The notes beneath the pieces are model-generated. The model searched no databases. It was not told the DNA's origin and was given only the letters and a program-made list of their open reading frames with translations. From assembly GCF_003606365.2 (NCBI RefSeq), contig NZ_CP031933.2:620001-684000 (forward strand): a stretch of 64,000 nucleotides of DNA. The letters are read 5' to 3'. Made by a program: the position numbers and the translations under genes. The stretch's first letter is position 1. Each line of letters begins with the position of its first letter. Positions 9,299 to 16,882 of this stretch are shown here, in pieces. Origin of the DNA: Companilactobacillus zhachilii (GTDB lineage Bacteria > Bacillota > Bacilli > Lactobacillales > Lactobacillaceae).

Positions 9299-10271
9299 TT
9301 TATTTAAATTAAGTATCGTAGTACCTTGTTACAATGAGGAAGAGGTACTACATGAAACGACAAAAGAATTGACCGCCATTGTTGAAGGTTTAATTGGTGA
9401 GAAAAAGATTAAGCCAACAAGTAAAATTGTTTTTGTTGACGATGGTAGTAAGGATAAAACTTGGTCATTGATTGATGAGTTTTCTAAGAAATCTGATTTG
9501 GTATCGGGTGTTAAATTGAGTCGTAATTTTGGTCATCAGGGTGCTCTATTGGCCGGAGTTACGAGTGCATCGAAAGATTCAGATGCCGTTATAACGATAG
9601 ATGCTGACTTACAAGATGATGTCAATGCCATTCCTAAGATGGTTGATGAATATCTTGATGGAGCCGAAGTTGTTTATGGCGTTAGAAATAATCGTGATAC
9701 TGATACAGCTTTCAAGCGTGATACAGCCGAAATGTTTTATAAATTCATGGGCTTTTTAGGTGTTAAATTAGTTCCGGATTCAGCGGATTATCGTTTGATG
9801 AGTCAGCGTGCTTGCAAGGTATTGTTAAGTTATCGTGAACGAAATTTGTTTTTACGTGGAATTGTGCCCTTGGTTGGGTTCAAATCAGCCAAAGTTTATT
9901 ATGCTCGTAAAGAACGATTTGCTGGCGAGTCAAAATATCCTTTACGAAAAATGCTTAAATTTGCGATGGATGGTGTTACATCATTTTCAATCGTACCAAT
10001 CAAGCTGATTATGGGACTAGGGTTCTTCATCGTCTTCATTAGTTTATTGCTTTTGATTTATAGTTTTATTCGTAAAATCAATGGAGATGTAATCCCTGGT
10101 TGGTCGTCATTAATGATATCTATTTGGGCACTGGGTGGTGTACAATTAATTAGTGTTAGTGTAATCGGCGAGTACGTTGGTAAGATTTTTAATGAAGTAA
10201 AACAACGTCCAAGATTTACAATTGAACGTGATATTTATACTGAAAAAACACAAGAAGAAAACAAGAGGTAA
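9291..10271 (+). CDS. GtrB/CsbB-like undecaprenyl-phosphate glycosyltransferase (GT2)
   Basis: A 326-residue GT-A fold enzyme with two C-terminal membrane helices. Motifs in order: VVPCYNEEEVL, VFVDDGSKDKTW, KLSRNFGHQGALLAGV, and the metal-binding DADLQDD; the helices cover about 230-300, ending in the conserved IGEYVGKIFNEVKQRPRF. Family members load a sugar from a nucleotide donor onto undecaprenyl phosphate on the inner face. In Bacillus, Listeria and phage systems a GtrA-type flippase and a GT-C enzyme complete the pathway. The GT-C partner overlaps upstream; no flippase lies in this operon, but a GtrA-like gene ends the window at 63762. Confidence 0.9.
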   Translation: MSDLFKLSIVVPCYNEEEVLHETTKELTAIVEGLIGEKKIKPTSKIVFVDDGSKDKTWSLIDEFSKKSDLVSGVKLSRNFGHQGALLAGVTSASKDSDAVITIDADLQDDVNAIPKMVDEYLDGAEVVYGVRNNRDTDTAFKRDTAEMFYKFMGFLGVKLVPDSADYRLMSQRACKVLLSYRERNLFLRGIVPLVGFKSAKVYYARKERFAGESKYPLRKMLKFAMDGVTSFSIVPIKLIMGLGFFIVFISLLLLIYSFIRKINGDVIPGWSSLMISIWALGGVQLISVSVIGEYVGKIFNEVKQRPRFTIERDIYTEKTQEENKR

Positions 10272-10276
10272 TTATT

Positions 10277-10711
10277 ATGAATGCCGCACAAAAGAAAGCT
10301 ATGCAATATGGTCAATTGATCAACAATACTGTTCAATCCATTCAAGAAGAACAAGATAAACTAAATCCTGAATATGAAAAAGTTCGTGATGCCTTGGATC
10401 GTAGTAAAGTTGATCAAATCGATGATGTTGAATATACAAAGATTCAAAAAGATTTCACAACTGGAACTAAGAATTATCAAGAAGTTTTAGCTAAACTTGA
10501 AAAAGGTAAAGCACCTGCTCGTTTAATGGGAACACATATTTCACTTGTTTCCGCATTCAAGAAGTATGTTGAAGGTTGCGGTGAAATGACTGCAAGTATC
10601 GGTGATGATAAAAAAGTTGACCGTCATGCTTTTGATGAATCAGAAAAGAAGCAAGATGAATATATGGATAAGTTTTCTAAATTAATTCAAAAGTTGACTG
10701 ACTTGGCTTAA
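10277..10711 (+). CDS. Uncharacterised helical protein
   Basis: I do not recognise this 144-residue protein with confidence. It has no signal peptide or membrane segment, is highly charged and looks almost fully alpha-helical, with heptad-like stretches at about 15-45 and 55-80 that could form coiled coil. A distant YlbF-type fold is possible but unproven. AAGAGGT precedes its ATG and its stop overlaps the start of the SprT-like gene (TAATG), so the two are translationally coupled. It is the fourth gene of the operon starting at 6649. Confidence 0.7.
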   Translation: MNAAQKKAMQYGQLINNTVQSIQEEQDKLNPEYEKVRDALDRSKVDQIDDVEYTKIQKDFTTGTKNYQEVLAKLEKGKAPARLMGTHISLVSAFKKYVEGCGEMTASIGDDKKVDRHAFDESEKKQDEYMDKFSKLIQKLTDLA

Positions 10712-11169
10712 TGAATAATCAAGAATTAACTGAATTAATCAAAAAGGTTTCCCAAGAATATTTTGGGAAGCCTTTTATTCATCAAGCATGTTTTAATTCT
10801 CGACTGAAAACGACCGGCGGTAGATTTCATTTGAAAGATCGACACATTGATATCAATCCTAAAATTTATCAACAATTTGGGATGGATACTTTGGTTGGAG
10901 TTATTAAGCATGAGTTGTGTCATTATCATTTATATAATGACGGACTTCCAGCACAGCATCGTGATCGTTCGTTTAAGATATTGCTGAAGCAGGTTGGTGG
11001 TTTACGGTTTTCACCGATTCGAAGTGCAGTTAAAGTTAAGACTTATCATATTTATGAGTGTGATAAGTGTCATCATATTTATCAACGCGTTAAAAAAATT
11101 AATACAACGAAATTTGTTTGTGGCAAATGTCGAGGTAGGTTGAAATATATCAAAGATATTCAAATTTGA
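10711..11169 (+). CDS. SprT-like zinc metalloprotein
   Basis: A 152-residue member of the SprT family. The HELCH motif (in IKHELCHYHLY, near residue 68) is the HExxH zinc site of the gluzincin-like fold. A C-terminal zinc ribbon follows, with CDKCH and CGKC. Length matches the bacterial SprT-like group (YdcK type). Cellular function in bacteria is not established; eukaryotic Spartan relatives cut DNA-protein crosslinks. Start overlaps the previous gene by one base. An element copy begins 5 bp after the stop. Confidence 0.88.
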   Translation: MNNQELTELIKKVSQEYFGKPFIHQACFNSRLKTTGGRFHLKDRHIDINPKIYQQFGMDTLVGVIKHELCHYHLYNDGLPAQHRDRSFKILLKQVGGLRFSPIRSAVKVKTYHIYECDKCHHIYQRVKKINTTKFVCGKCRGRLKYIKDIQI

Positions 11170-11174
11170 AATAT

Positions 11175-11351
11175 GCCGCCTCCAGGAGTCAGAAAATTAG
11201 GTCGCTATGGGGACCGACTTGAGCCAAGGTCTCAAGTCTCGATTTTGAACTTCGCAAAGTACGCGAATTTCAAAAGTCGTCCCGTGGTGTAAGAGCTAAA
11301 GCTCTTACACCACCTTCATAGCGACCTAATTTTTTGACTCCTTCCGGCTAG
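11175..11351 (+). repeat. Cloverleaf intergenic element, type I, forward (copy 5, used as reference)
   Basis: Structure by position: outer stem 11185-11209 with 11317-11341, paired along 25 bp with one G-T pair; inner closing stem GGGAC 11210-11214 with GTCCC 11279-11283; hairpin 1 GACTTGAG 11216-11223 with CTCAAGTC 11231-11238; hairpin 2 11243-11275, arms TTTTGAA/TTCAAAA and TTCGC/GCGAA; hairpin 3 GGTGTAAGAGC 11286-11296 with GCTCTTACACC 11301-11311 around TAAA. The GCCG and CGGC ends also pair. No T-run follows. Confidence 0.93.
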
Positions 11352-11576
11352 GTGGGTCTTCGGTTTGAATAAATCGCTATTAAAATTTACTAGTTTATAT
11401 ATTAATAACGATTAGAGTACCAATATATTAATTGCTTTTAGTGTGGTATAACTCAGGAATTAGCTAAATAAGTTCTACTTCATATGAAATATAAATTTGA
11501 AGTGAATCAAAGTTGGTAAAGAACCCCAAATACTGCTTGAAATTATTTTTATTTATGTGTATAGTAGAACGTGCAT

Positions 11577-11662
11577 GCGGGTATGGCGGAATTGGCAGAC
11601 GCGCAAGACTAAGGATCTTGTGGAGAATTTTCTCCGTGGAAGTTCGAATCTTCTTACCCGCA
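11577..11662 (+). tRNA. tRNA-Leu (anticodon AAG)
   Basis: Acceptor arms GCGGGTA (11577-11583) and TACCCGC (11655-11661) pair, with discriminator A. The anticodon stem CAAGA/TCTTG encloses loop CTAAGGA, so the anticodon is AAG, reading CTT. A long variable arm (TGGAGAATTTTCTCC) marks a class II leucine tRNA, and the T arm has GTTCGAATC. CCA is not encoded. It sits alone between two element copies, with its own terminator. Confidence 0.95.
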
Positions 11663-11666
11663 TCAC

Positions 11667-11703
11667 AAAAGTAGTTGGACATTTTGTCTGACTGCTTTTT
11701 TTT
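11667..11703 (+). terminator. Terminator after tRNA-Leu
   Basis: AAAAGTAGTTGGACA / TGTCTGACTGCTTTT with a short loop and an eight-T run. Confidence 0.8.
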
Positions 11704-11744
11704 GTTGTGTTGGTTCATGTATTATCTAATGTTAAATGAAGTAA

Positions 11745-11885
11745 CTAGGGTTTGCCTTCAAGTTAGTCTGATAAGAATCTATTCTAATACGGATAAATAT
11801 TTTAATAGTATAGTTGTTCCAGAATCCTATTAAGATAGTAACAAAAGCCATGAAAAGAATTTGAGATATTTTAGTTAATAAGGTA
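11745..11885 (-). repeat. Side arm of the composite (type II) element
   Basis: This AT-rich stretch begins CTAGGGTTTGCC and contains GTTAGTCTGATAAG, GGATAAATATTTTAATAG and GTTGTTCCAGAATC. It recurs at 20531-20681 and 39982-40105, each time leading into a type II element. Here the forward element that should precede it is missing; only its CTAGGG junction remains. No gene is seen in it. Confidence 0.8.
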
Positions 11886-12062
11886 CTAGTCGGAAGATTC
11901 GGACAGTGGTTACTGGCAGTGAAAGTGGCGTTAGAGCTTTAGCTCTTACACCACCGGGCGTGTTTAAGACTTGCCGAACTTGCAAGGCTTAAACCGAGGT
12001 CCGAGACCTTGGCTCGGGCCGTTCCGCACCGCCAGTGACCACTGTCCGAATCTGGAGACGGC
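11886..12062 (-). repeat. Cloverleaf intergenic element, type II, inverted (copy 6)
   Basis: Outer stem is CGGACAGTGGTTACTGGC against GCCAGTGACCACTGTCCG. Hairpin 3 is GAGC-ttta-GCTC, and the middle reads CGGGCGTGTTTAAGAC. It lies 165 bp before the HTH regulator; that 165-bp remainder is AT-rich with no gene. Confidence 0.9.
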
Positions 12063-12227
12063 ATATATCCATAATATAAATAATTTGAAGACACATCCAA
12101 TTCTTTAAAAATGGTTATTATATACAAGAAAAATTGTGCAAGTGCAAATTTTATAAAATATATTTTCTTTTTAAATTAATTATTTAAGATAAAAGCATAT
12201 ATTTTTAAATGTGGTGGTATAGTATTA

Positions 12228-13106
12228 TTGATAAATGTCATTACGATAGATGGGAGCGTGTTGCAATTGTTTCTTGGATCTATTATTTATAATAAAAGAC
12301 GAGAAATGAATTTTACGCAAATTGAGTTAGCTAACGATATTTGTACTCAAAATACGATTAGTAAAATTGAAAAACATAATATTGCGCCAACGGTTAATAT
12401 TTTGATTAAAATTTGTTTAAAGTTAGGTCTAACTTTGAATGACGTTTTTAGTGACTTCTCAAATGATTCGTCCGCAAAAGAAGAGAGTATCTTAGACGAA
12501 ATCGAACGAGATGTTTTACTTGATCGGATTACGGATATCGATGAAAGAATGTCAAAGCTGGAAGGAAAGCTTAGTAACAATGATATGAAACAGTACGAAT
12601 TGATCAAAGGGGTCGTGGACTTCTGGGATGATAATTTGGATGTTTCTTTGTTTGATTTGGATAAAGTATTACAGTTCACGAAGTCGTCCATGGATGATAT
12701 TTATACTTTGTTGGCTTATTTATTCAAAGGTTTAAATTATCTAAAAGAAAAGCACAATGATCGTGCACAATATTATTTCCAAATGATTGATGATGCTGCG
12801 GAAAAGGGTTCTAAGGTATCCAATGCGAGTGATTTAGAAATTATTTTCATTTGCAAGACGCTAGCAGAAGCATACAATGAGATGAAATTATTCGAAGAAG
12901 CACTTAACTTCAGTCGTTCAGGATTAAAATATGCACAAAAGAAGCATGTGTCATATTTTCTAGATGAGCTCAACTATCAAGCTGCGATGGCAATTAAGAA
13001 TGGCAATGGAAAAGAAGCCAGTTATGATGATTATTATAAGTTGGCTTTTTACTTAGCTAAGGCAAATAATAACGATTCATTACTCGCCAAAATGAATTTA
13101 CAATAA
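12228..13106 (+). CDS. HTH (XRE/Rgg-like) transcriptional regulator
   Basis: The N-terminal ~70 residues form a Cro/C1-type helix-turn-helix (IIYNKRREMNFTQIELANDICTQNTISKIEKH). The remaining ~210 residues are helical and TPR-like, as in Rgg/PlcR-type regulators, many of which sense peptides. Start is uncertain: TTG 12228 has a weak GGTGG upstream, while GATGGGAG at 12249 better serves TTG 12261 or 12267, giving a more usual N-terminus. It ends at a strong terminator and lies just ahead of three secreted SLAP proteins, which are plausible targets because the first has a palindrome inside its promoter. A ligand is not evident. Confidence 0.8.
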   Translation: MINVITIDGSVLQLFLGSIIYNKRREMNFTQIELANDICTQNTISKIEKHNIAPTVNILIKICLKLGLTLNDVFSDFSNDSSAKEESILDEIERDVLLDRITDIDERMSKLEGKLSNNDMKQYELIKGVVDFWDDNLDVSLFDLDKVLQFTKSSMDDIYTLLAYLFKGLNYLKEKHNDRAQYYFQMIDDAAEKGSKVSNASDLEIIFICKTLAEAYNEMKLFEEALNFSRSGLKYAQKKHVSYFLDELNYQAAMAIKNGNGKEASYDDYYKLAFYLAKANNNDSLLAKMNLQ

Positions 13107-13109
13107 ATA

Positions 13110-13147
13110 AAAAAATCACCAGTCTATATTGGCTGATGATTTTTTTT
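13110..13147 (+). terminator. Terminator after HTH regulator
   Basis: AAATCACCAG - tctatat - TGGCTGATGATTT style hairpin with a run of eight T; it separates the regulator from the surface-protein genes. Confidence 0.8.
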
Positions 13148-13171
13148 ATAAATATATAAGTAAGCTTGAAA

Positions 13172-13200
13172 ATTGTTGAATATGTTTAAACATAATATAC
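13172..13200 (+). promoter_or_regulatory. Promoter with internal palindrome, before first SLAP gene
   Basis: TTGTTG (13172) and TATACT (13195) are 17 bp apart. The perfect palindrome ATGTTTAAACAT (13181-13192) fills the spacer, where a bound protein would block polymerase. The upstream HTH regulator is a candidate binder; this is inference. Confidence 0.6.
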
Positions 13201-13236
13201 TTTAACTAGTCTAAGGAGACTAAGGAAGTATTAAAA

Positions 13237-13737
13237 ATGAAAAGAAAAGTTGTAGTAGCTTTTTTTGCAATTCTACTAGGAATGGGATTTTCATTTTTAC
13301 CAATCCAAAGTGTCAAGGCTGAGTCCGTAACTAGCGGATATTTTGTTGATGTGAGTGCACGTTCTGCGGAGGTATACAATTCTTCAGGAGATGCATTAGG
13401 TAAATCCGAACCGGAGAATAGTTGTTGGGTACTTGGGAGAACCACAACTTTTGATGGTAAAGATTATTATCAGATTGGAAATGACGAGTATTTAAGTTCA
13501 AGTGATAGTTATATGTATCGTGATAGACCAGAAGTTATCAGAGTAGAGACTGACGAAGACGTTCCAGTGTATAACCACGACTTCGTTGAAAGCTCATGTG
13601 TTGCTTTGGCTCCAGGTACTTACTGGTATTCAGACCGTGTAATTACGACTCCAGATGGGATGCCATTTGTGCGTGTTGCTACGGATGAATATGTAGGTAT
13701 GTGGAACGTGATCCAACAATCATTCACAGAAAAATAA
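13237..13737 (+). CDS. Secreted SLAP-domain surface protein 1
   Basis: A 166-residue exported protein. The signal peptide is MKRKVVVAFFAILLGMGFSF and more, likely cut after VKA (about residue 28). Two modules of the lactobacillar S-layer attachment (SLAP) type follow: each has a VYN/VYNH strand, a W-containing turn, and a YYQI or FVRV strand ending in DEY. Such modules bind wall polymers non-covalently. There is no LPXTG motif. It closely resembles the next gene in architecture, so the two arose by tandem duplication. AAGGAAG-like spacing before the ATG. Confidence 0.8.
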   Translation: MKRKVVVAFFAILLGMGFSFLPIQSVKAESVTSGYFVDVSARSAEVYNSSGDALGKSEPENSCWVLGRTTTFDGKDYYQIGNDEYLSSSDSYMYRDRPEVIRVETDEDVPVYNHDFVESSCVALAPGTYWYSDRVITTPDGMPFVRVATDEYVGMWNVIQQSFTEK

Positions 13738-13748
13738 TACTAGTTTTT

Positions 13749-13792
13749 AAAAGGGTACTTCAAAAATTTTTTTTTTGAAATACTCTTTTTTT
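13749..13792 (+). terminator. Terminator after SLAP gene 1
   Basis: AAGGGTACTTCAAAAA pairs with TTTTTGAAATACTCTTT across a T-rich loop. Downstream to 13990 there is AT-rich DNA without a gene. Confidence 0.75.
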
Positions 13793-14012
13793 ATTTGGGA
13801 AAGGCATAGGTCTACAAAAGTAGATGGCACTAGGATGATATCGTTTTTTGATAAAATTGGAATATCAAATATATAAATAAATTTATAGAAAAAGTGTCAA
13901 TATTCACAAAATTATGTTGAATTATTGCTCAATACCTTGTACTATAAAGTTGCTTATGATAATGCCAAATCTGTATAAGCAAATGTGTGAATTACTAAGA
14001 AAATAAATTTTT

Positions 14013-14043
14013 TTGTATAGAAAATCCAATTTTTGTGTACACT
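14013..14043 (+). promoter_or_regulatory. Probable promoter of SLAP gene 2
   Basis: TTGTAT and TACACT are 19 bp apart, with the palindrome GTGTACAC over the -10. The region from 13983 to the gene start recurs, altered, at 14665-14790. Confidence 0.45.
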
Positions 14044-14115
14044 ATTTTTCTGCCAAAAAATGGTGTATTTAAGGGATTAAGATTTAAGAAAATATATATA
14101 TAGAGGTCATTAATT

Positions 14116-14643
14116 ATGAAAAAAACAATTTTATTATTAGCCTGTGCGCTATTAGGTACTGGAAGTGCAGTTGCCACTGCCGCTAGTTCTGTAACTGATG
14201 TCAATGCCCAATCAGTTACTCAAAAGGGAACTTATGCTCAAGTAAGTAGCGATGTTGCCCAAGTTTATGACAAAGATGGTAACAAAACAGATGTTGCTTT
14301 AGATAAAAATAGTACTTGGCAAGTTGCTAAGACACAAAGTATCAACGGATCAGATTACTATCAAGTATCAACTAATGGATTCCTTAGCACTAAGGACAGT
14401 TTTGCATACAAAAACCGTCGAATGACTATTAAAGTTCAATCACTCGACGGTTCTGATAAAAACGTAAATGTTTACGATCATAATTTAGTTCAAAGAAATG
14501 ACATTCAGCTTGCTCCAAATAGTAAATGGGCTACTGACACTGAAATTAATTATTCGAATGGTGTCCCATTCTTGCGCGTTGCTCCTGATCAATACGTTGC
14601 CATGTATGATGTTGTGGAACAATCATTTAGCGCTACAATTTAA
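14116..14643 (+). CDS. Secreted SLAP-domain surface protein 2
   Basis: 175 residues with a signal peptide (MKKTILLLACALLGTGSAVA, probably cut near residue 35 after VNA). Two SLAP-like modules cover the rest: AQVYDKDG...WQVA...DYYQVSTNGFL and VNVYDHN...KWATD...FLRVAPDQYV. It is similar over its whole length to the preceding protein, including the final VVEQSF against VIQQSF. Attached to the wall by SLAP modules rather than sortase. AGAGGTC precedes the ATG. Function beyond wall binding is unknown. Confidence 0.82.
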   Translation: MKKTILLLACALLGTGSAVATAASSVTDVNAQSVTQKGTYAQVSSDVAQVYDKDGNKTDVALDKNSTWQVAKTQSINGSDYYQVSTNGFLSTKDSFAYKNRRMTIKVQSLDGSDKNVNVYDHNLVQRNDIQLAPNSKWATDTEINYSNGVPFLRVAPDQYVAMYDVVEQSFSATI

Positions 14644-14679
14644 TTTACTTTTATTTTTTGCTTATGTGTGTGAATTACT

Positions 14680-14719
14680 AATGATATCTTCGGTATGCCG
14701 ACCGTTGATATCTTTTTTT
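14680..14719 (+). terminator. Terminator after SLAP gene 2
   Basis: GATATC arms with an inner TCGG-tatg-CCGA hairpin, followed by seven T. Confidence 0.7.
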
Positions 14720-14868
14720 GTATAACCAATTTTTATGTACACTGCCAAATGTACTTAAAGATTATTTAATATATATATGAGGTCATTCCTTAATACAATT
14801 CGTAGTTTACTATCATTTGGTGTCATTTTTGATTCAGTTTTTGTAAGAACCGTTTTCCTAAAATGGAA

Positions 14869-14907
14869 TAAAAACTATGGAATGATAAAAATCCATAGCT
14901 TTTTTTA
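14869..14907 (+). terminator. Terminator without an upstream gene
   Basis: AAACTATGGA / TCCATAGCTTT around ATGATAAAAA, then seven T. No coding frame lies ahead of it; see the ghost locus. Confidence 0.75.
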
Positions 14908-15082
14908 TTTTTAGAGCTGAAAAAAAGTGATTATTTTTTACAACCAGTATACATTTGATTACTGAATCCCTTGTGGCAGTAAGAAAACTATATAATATGA
15001 TTTTTGAACGGATATTAATTGGTTGGTATCTAAAAACTTTTGAATTAGACTAGCGTCAAAATTTGAAAGAAGGAAATTTAAT

Positions 15083-16381
15083 ATGCAATCGAACAAAAAA
15101 TTTATTTATTTAGGAGCCACGTTATTTTCTGCTATGTTATTAACAACATTATCGAGTCAGACGGCTAAGGCTGCAACGACTGGCGATACTACATCAACTA
15201 CTACGCAAGCAAGCACAGCACCACAAAGTACAACTACTTCATCCACAACAACTACAACAAGTGCTACACCTGTAAGCACAGCATCAAGTACAACAAGCAC
15301 TCCAAGTACAACAAGTACTCCAAGCACGACAACATCAAGTACTATGAGCACACCAAGTACAACGACGACAGCGCCAAGCACAGCAACATCAAGTACTTCA
15401 AGCACACCAAGCGCAACGACAACAGCTCCAAGTACCTCGAGTACATCAGGTACAACGACAACAACACCAAGTACCTCGAGTACATCAAGTACAACGACAA
15501 CAACACCAAGTACCGCAAGTACTCCAAGCACGACAACCTCAAGCACTACGAGTACACCAAGTACAACGACAACAACACCAAGTACCACAACAACCACAAG
15601 TACACCAACTACTTCAACTACAACAACATCTCCAACATCAGGCACCTCTACAACTAAAACTTCAACGACATCTAAAAAAGATACCAAGAAGCCCGGTTCC
15701 ACAAGTAAAACTAAAAAGTCTAAACCATCAGCAAAGAAGTTTATTCACCGTCGAGCTGAATCATCATCAGAGTCAAGTGCGCCAAAAGCAACTAAATTAA
15801 CAAAGAAGCCTACTTTAAAAGCTAAGCCAGTTAGTCGTGAAAAGGTTGCTCTTAGTTATCTTTCCGAAGGATCTAAGGATTCAGATTTGGCAAGTATGGG
15901 TGTTAAAGCCACTGCAACACTTAATGGCAAGCTTTTCTACTTAGTTGGTGATGGAGAATTTATTGAAGCCAGTGATTATCATTTTGTTGAGTCAGCAGAA
16001 CCAGGTATTTTAAGAACCTATGATAAATCATTACAACCTGTCGATGCTTTTGGTCAACCTTTGGGCAAGACTTTATCACCAAACACAGCTTGGAAGTATA
16101 GTCGCACTGTTAAAATTGATGGGGCTAGTTATTATCAAGTTGCCAGTGATGAATTCGTTCCGGTAGACGACGCACTTGGTTTTACCCCAGTAGCTAAACC
16201 AACTGATTTGAAGGTGACAAAAAAGACAACTATCTATAACTCCTTAGGTGAGAGTACTGAAAAGACCCTAGCAAAAGGTAGTGCTTGGCGTACTGATGGT
16301 TGTGCATTAATTAATGGGGTAAAAATGTATCGAGTTTCAACCGATGGCTGGATCAGTGCCGCATCTGTTGAAGCATATTAA
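15083..16381 (+). CDS. Ser/Thr-rich SLAP-domain surface protein 3
   Basis: 432 residues in four parts: signal peptide ending TAKA (about residue 31); a stalk to about residue 195 made almost only of Ser, Thr, Pro and Ala in STPSTTT-like repeats; a basic linker rich in Lys and Ser to about 255; and C-terminal SLAP modules (LRTYDKSLQ...WKYSRT...YYQVASDEFV and TIYNSLGE...WRTDG...MYRVSTDGWI). The SLAP part should hold it to wall polymer and the stalk project outward; such stalks are often O-glycosylated, which is inference here. GAAGGAAA precedes the ATG. The repeat DNA can slip, so length may vary between strains. Confidence 0.82.
   Translation: MQSNKKFIYLGATLFSAMLLTTLSSQTAKAATTGDTTSTTTQASTAPQSTTTSSTTTTTSATPVSTASSTTSTPSTTSTPSTTTSSTMSTPSTTTTAPSTATSSTSSTPSATTTAPSTSSTSGTTTTTPSTSSTSSTTTTTPSTASTPSTTTSSTTSTPSTTTTTPSTTTTTSTPTTSTTTTSPTSGTSTTKTSTTSKKDTKKPGSTSKTKKSKPSAKKFIHRRAESSSESSAPKATKLTKKPTLKAKPVSREKVALSYLSEGSKDSDLASMGVKATATLNGKLFYLVGDGEFIEASDYHFVESAEPGILRTYDKSLQPVDAFGQPLGKTLSPNTAWKYSRTVKIDGASYYQVASDEFVPVDDALGFTPVAKPTDLKVTKKTTIYNSLGESTEKTLAKGSAWRTDGCALINGVKMYRVSTDGWISAASVEAY
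15181..15660 (+). repeat. In-frame Ser/Thr tandem repeat region
   Basis: Degenerate units such as AGTACAACGACAACAACACC and AGTACCTCGAGTACATC recur in direct order; one ~54-bp unit repeats nearly exactly at about 15428-15530. All changes keep the reading frame. It codes the stalk of SLAP protein 3. Confidence 0.85.
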
Positions 16382-16431
16382 AGTTATTCGACTTTTGGTT
16401 CTTTATCAAGCTTGGTTATATAATCGAAATT

Positions 16432-16492
16432 AAAAAGGCTAGGTTTCCATCATCATTTTGTCACTCATGATGATGAAAATTTGGTCTTTTTT
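16432..16492 (+). terminator. Terminator after SLAP gene 3
   Basis: Long hairpin with AAAAAGGC/GGTCTTTTT ends and CATCATCAT / ATGATGATG inner arms, then a T-run. Confidence 0.75.
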
Positions 16493-16576
16493 GTATCCTA
16501 TCTTTTATAATTCATATTTCTAATGATATAAAAATATTTTTTTATTAGTCATATCACACTAAAAATAACTAATACG

Positions 16577-16752
16577 CTAGTCTCTGGGTGCAAGAAATAC
16601 TGGCAGCAGTGAAGGTGGCGTTGGCGCTTCAGCGCTTACACCACGGGACGAGTTTTGAAATTCGCGTTCTTTGCGAAGTTCAAAATCGAGGTTGGAGACT
16701 TTGGCTCCAACCGGTCCCCACAGCGCCAGTATTTCTTGCATCCAGAGACGGA
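16577..16752 (-). repeat. Cloverleaf intergenic element, type I, inverted (copy 7)
   Basis: Outer stem TGCAAGAAATACTGGC / GCCAGTATTTCTTGCA; hairpin 3 GCGC-ttca-GCGC; hairpin 1 arms GTTGGAG/CTCCAAC. The flank beyond the GACGG end (AATCTAACCAAACT) is shared with the truncated copy at 47417. It lies between SLAP gene 3 and the PH-domain operon. Confidence 0.9.
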
Positions 16753-16782
16753 ATCTAACCAAACTTGAGAAAGAACCCGGTT

Positions 16783-16810
16783 TTGGATTGCTGGAACCAT
16801 TTGTTATAAT
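16783..16810 (+). promoter_or_regulatory. Promoter of the PH-domain operon
   Basis: TTGGAT and TATAAT are 16 bp apart. It begins 30 bp after element copy 7 and is 73 bp before the start codon. Confidence 0.6.
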
Positions 16811-16882
16811 CCAGATATCTTTTGATATATTCAATAAAGATTGTAATATTTTGATTATCAAGAAAATAACAGGGGAGAATAT

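Larger units (their letters stand above)
14665..14907 (+). pseudogene. Ghost of a duplicated SLAP-gene locus (leader, no coding sequence, terminator)
   Basis: From 14665 the DNA repeats the 5' region of SLAP gene 2: GTGTGAATTACTAA, then TTTTTTTGTATA, CCAATTTTT(A/G)TGTACACT, AATATATATAT and the ribosome site AGGTCATT. After AGGTCATT the first gene has ATGAAAAAA, but here only TCCTTAATACAATTCG follows and no open frame exists. A clean terminator stands at 14869-14907. The simplest reading is a third tandem copy whose coding part was deleted, leaving promoter, leader and terminator. A small RNA transcribed from it is the alternative. Confidence 0.55.

Noticed and set aside
11464..11718. 84-codon minus-strand frame
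   Set aside because: Covers the tRNA-Leu gene on the other strand.
15157..15702. 181-codon minus-strand frame rich in Val and Leu
   Set aside because: Antisense shadow of the Ser/Thr repeat region; no start signal.
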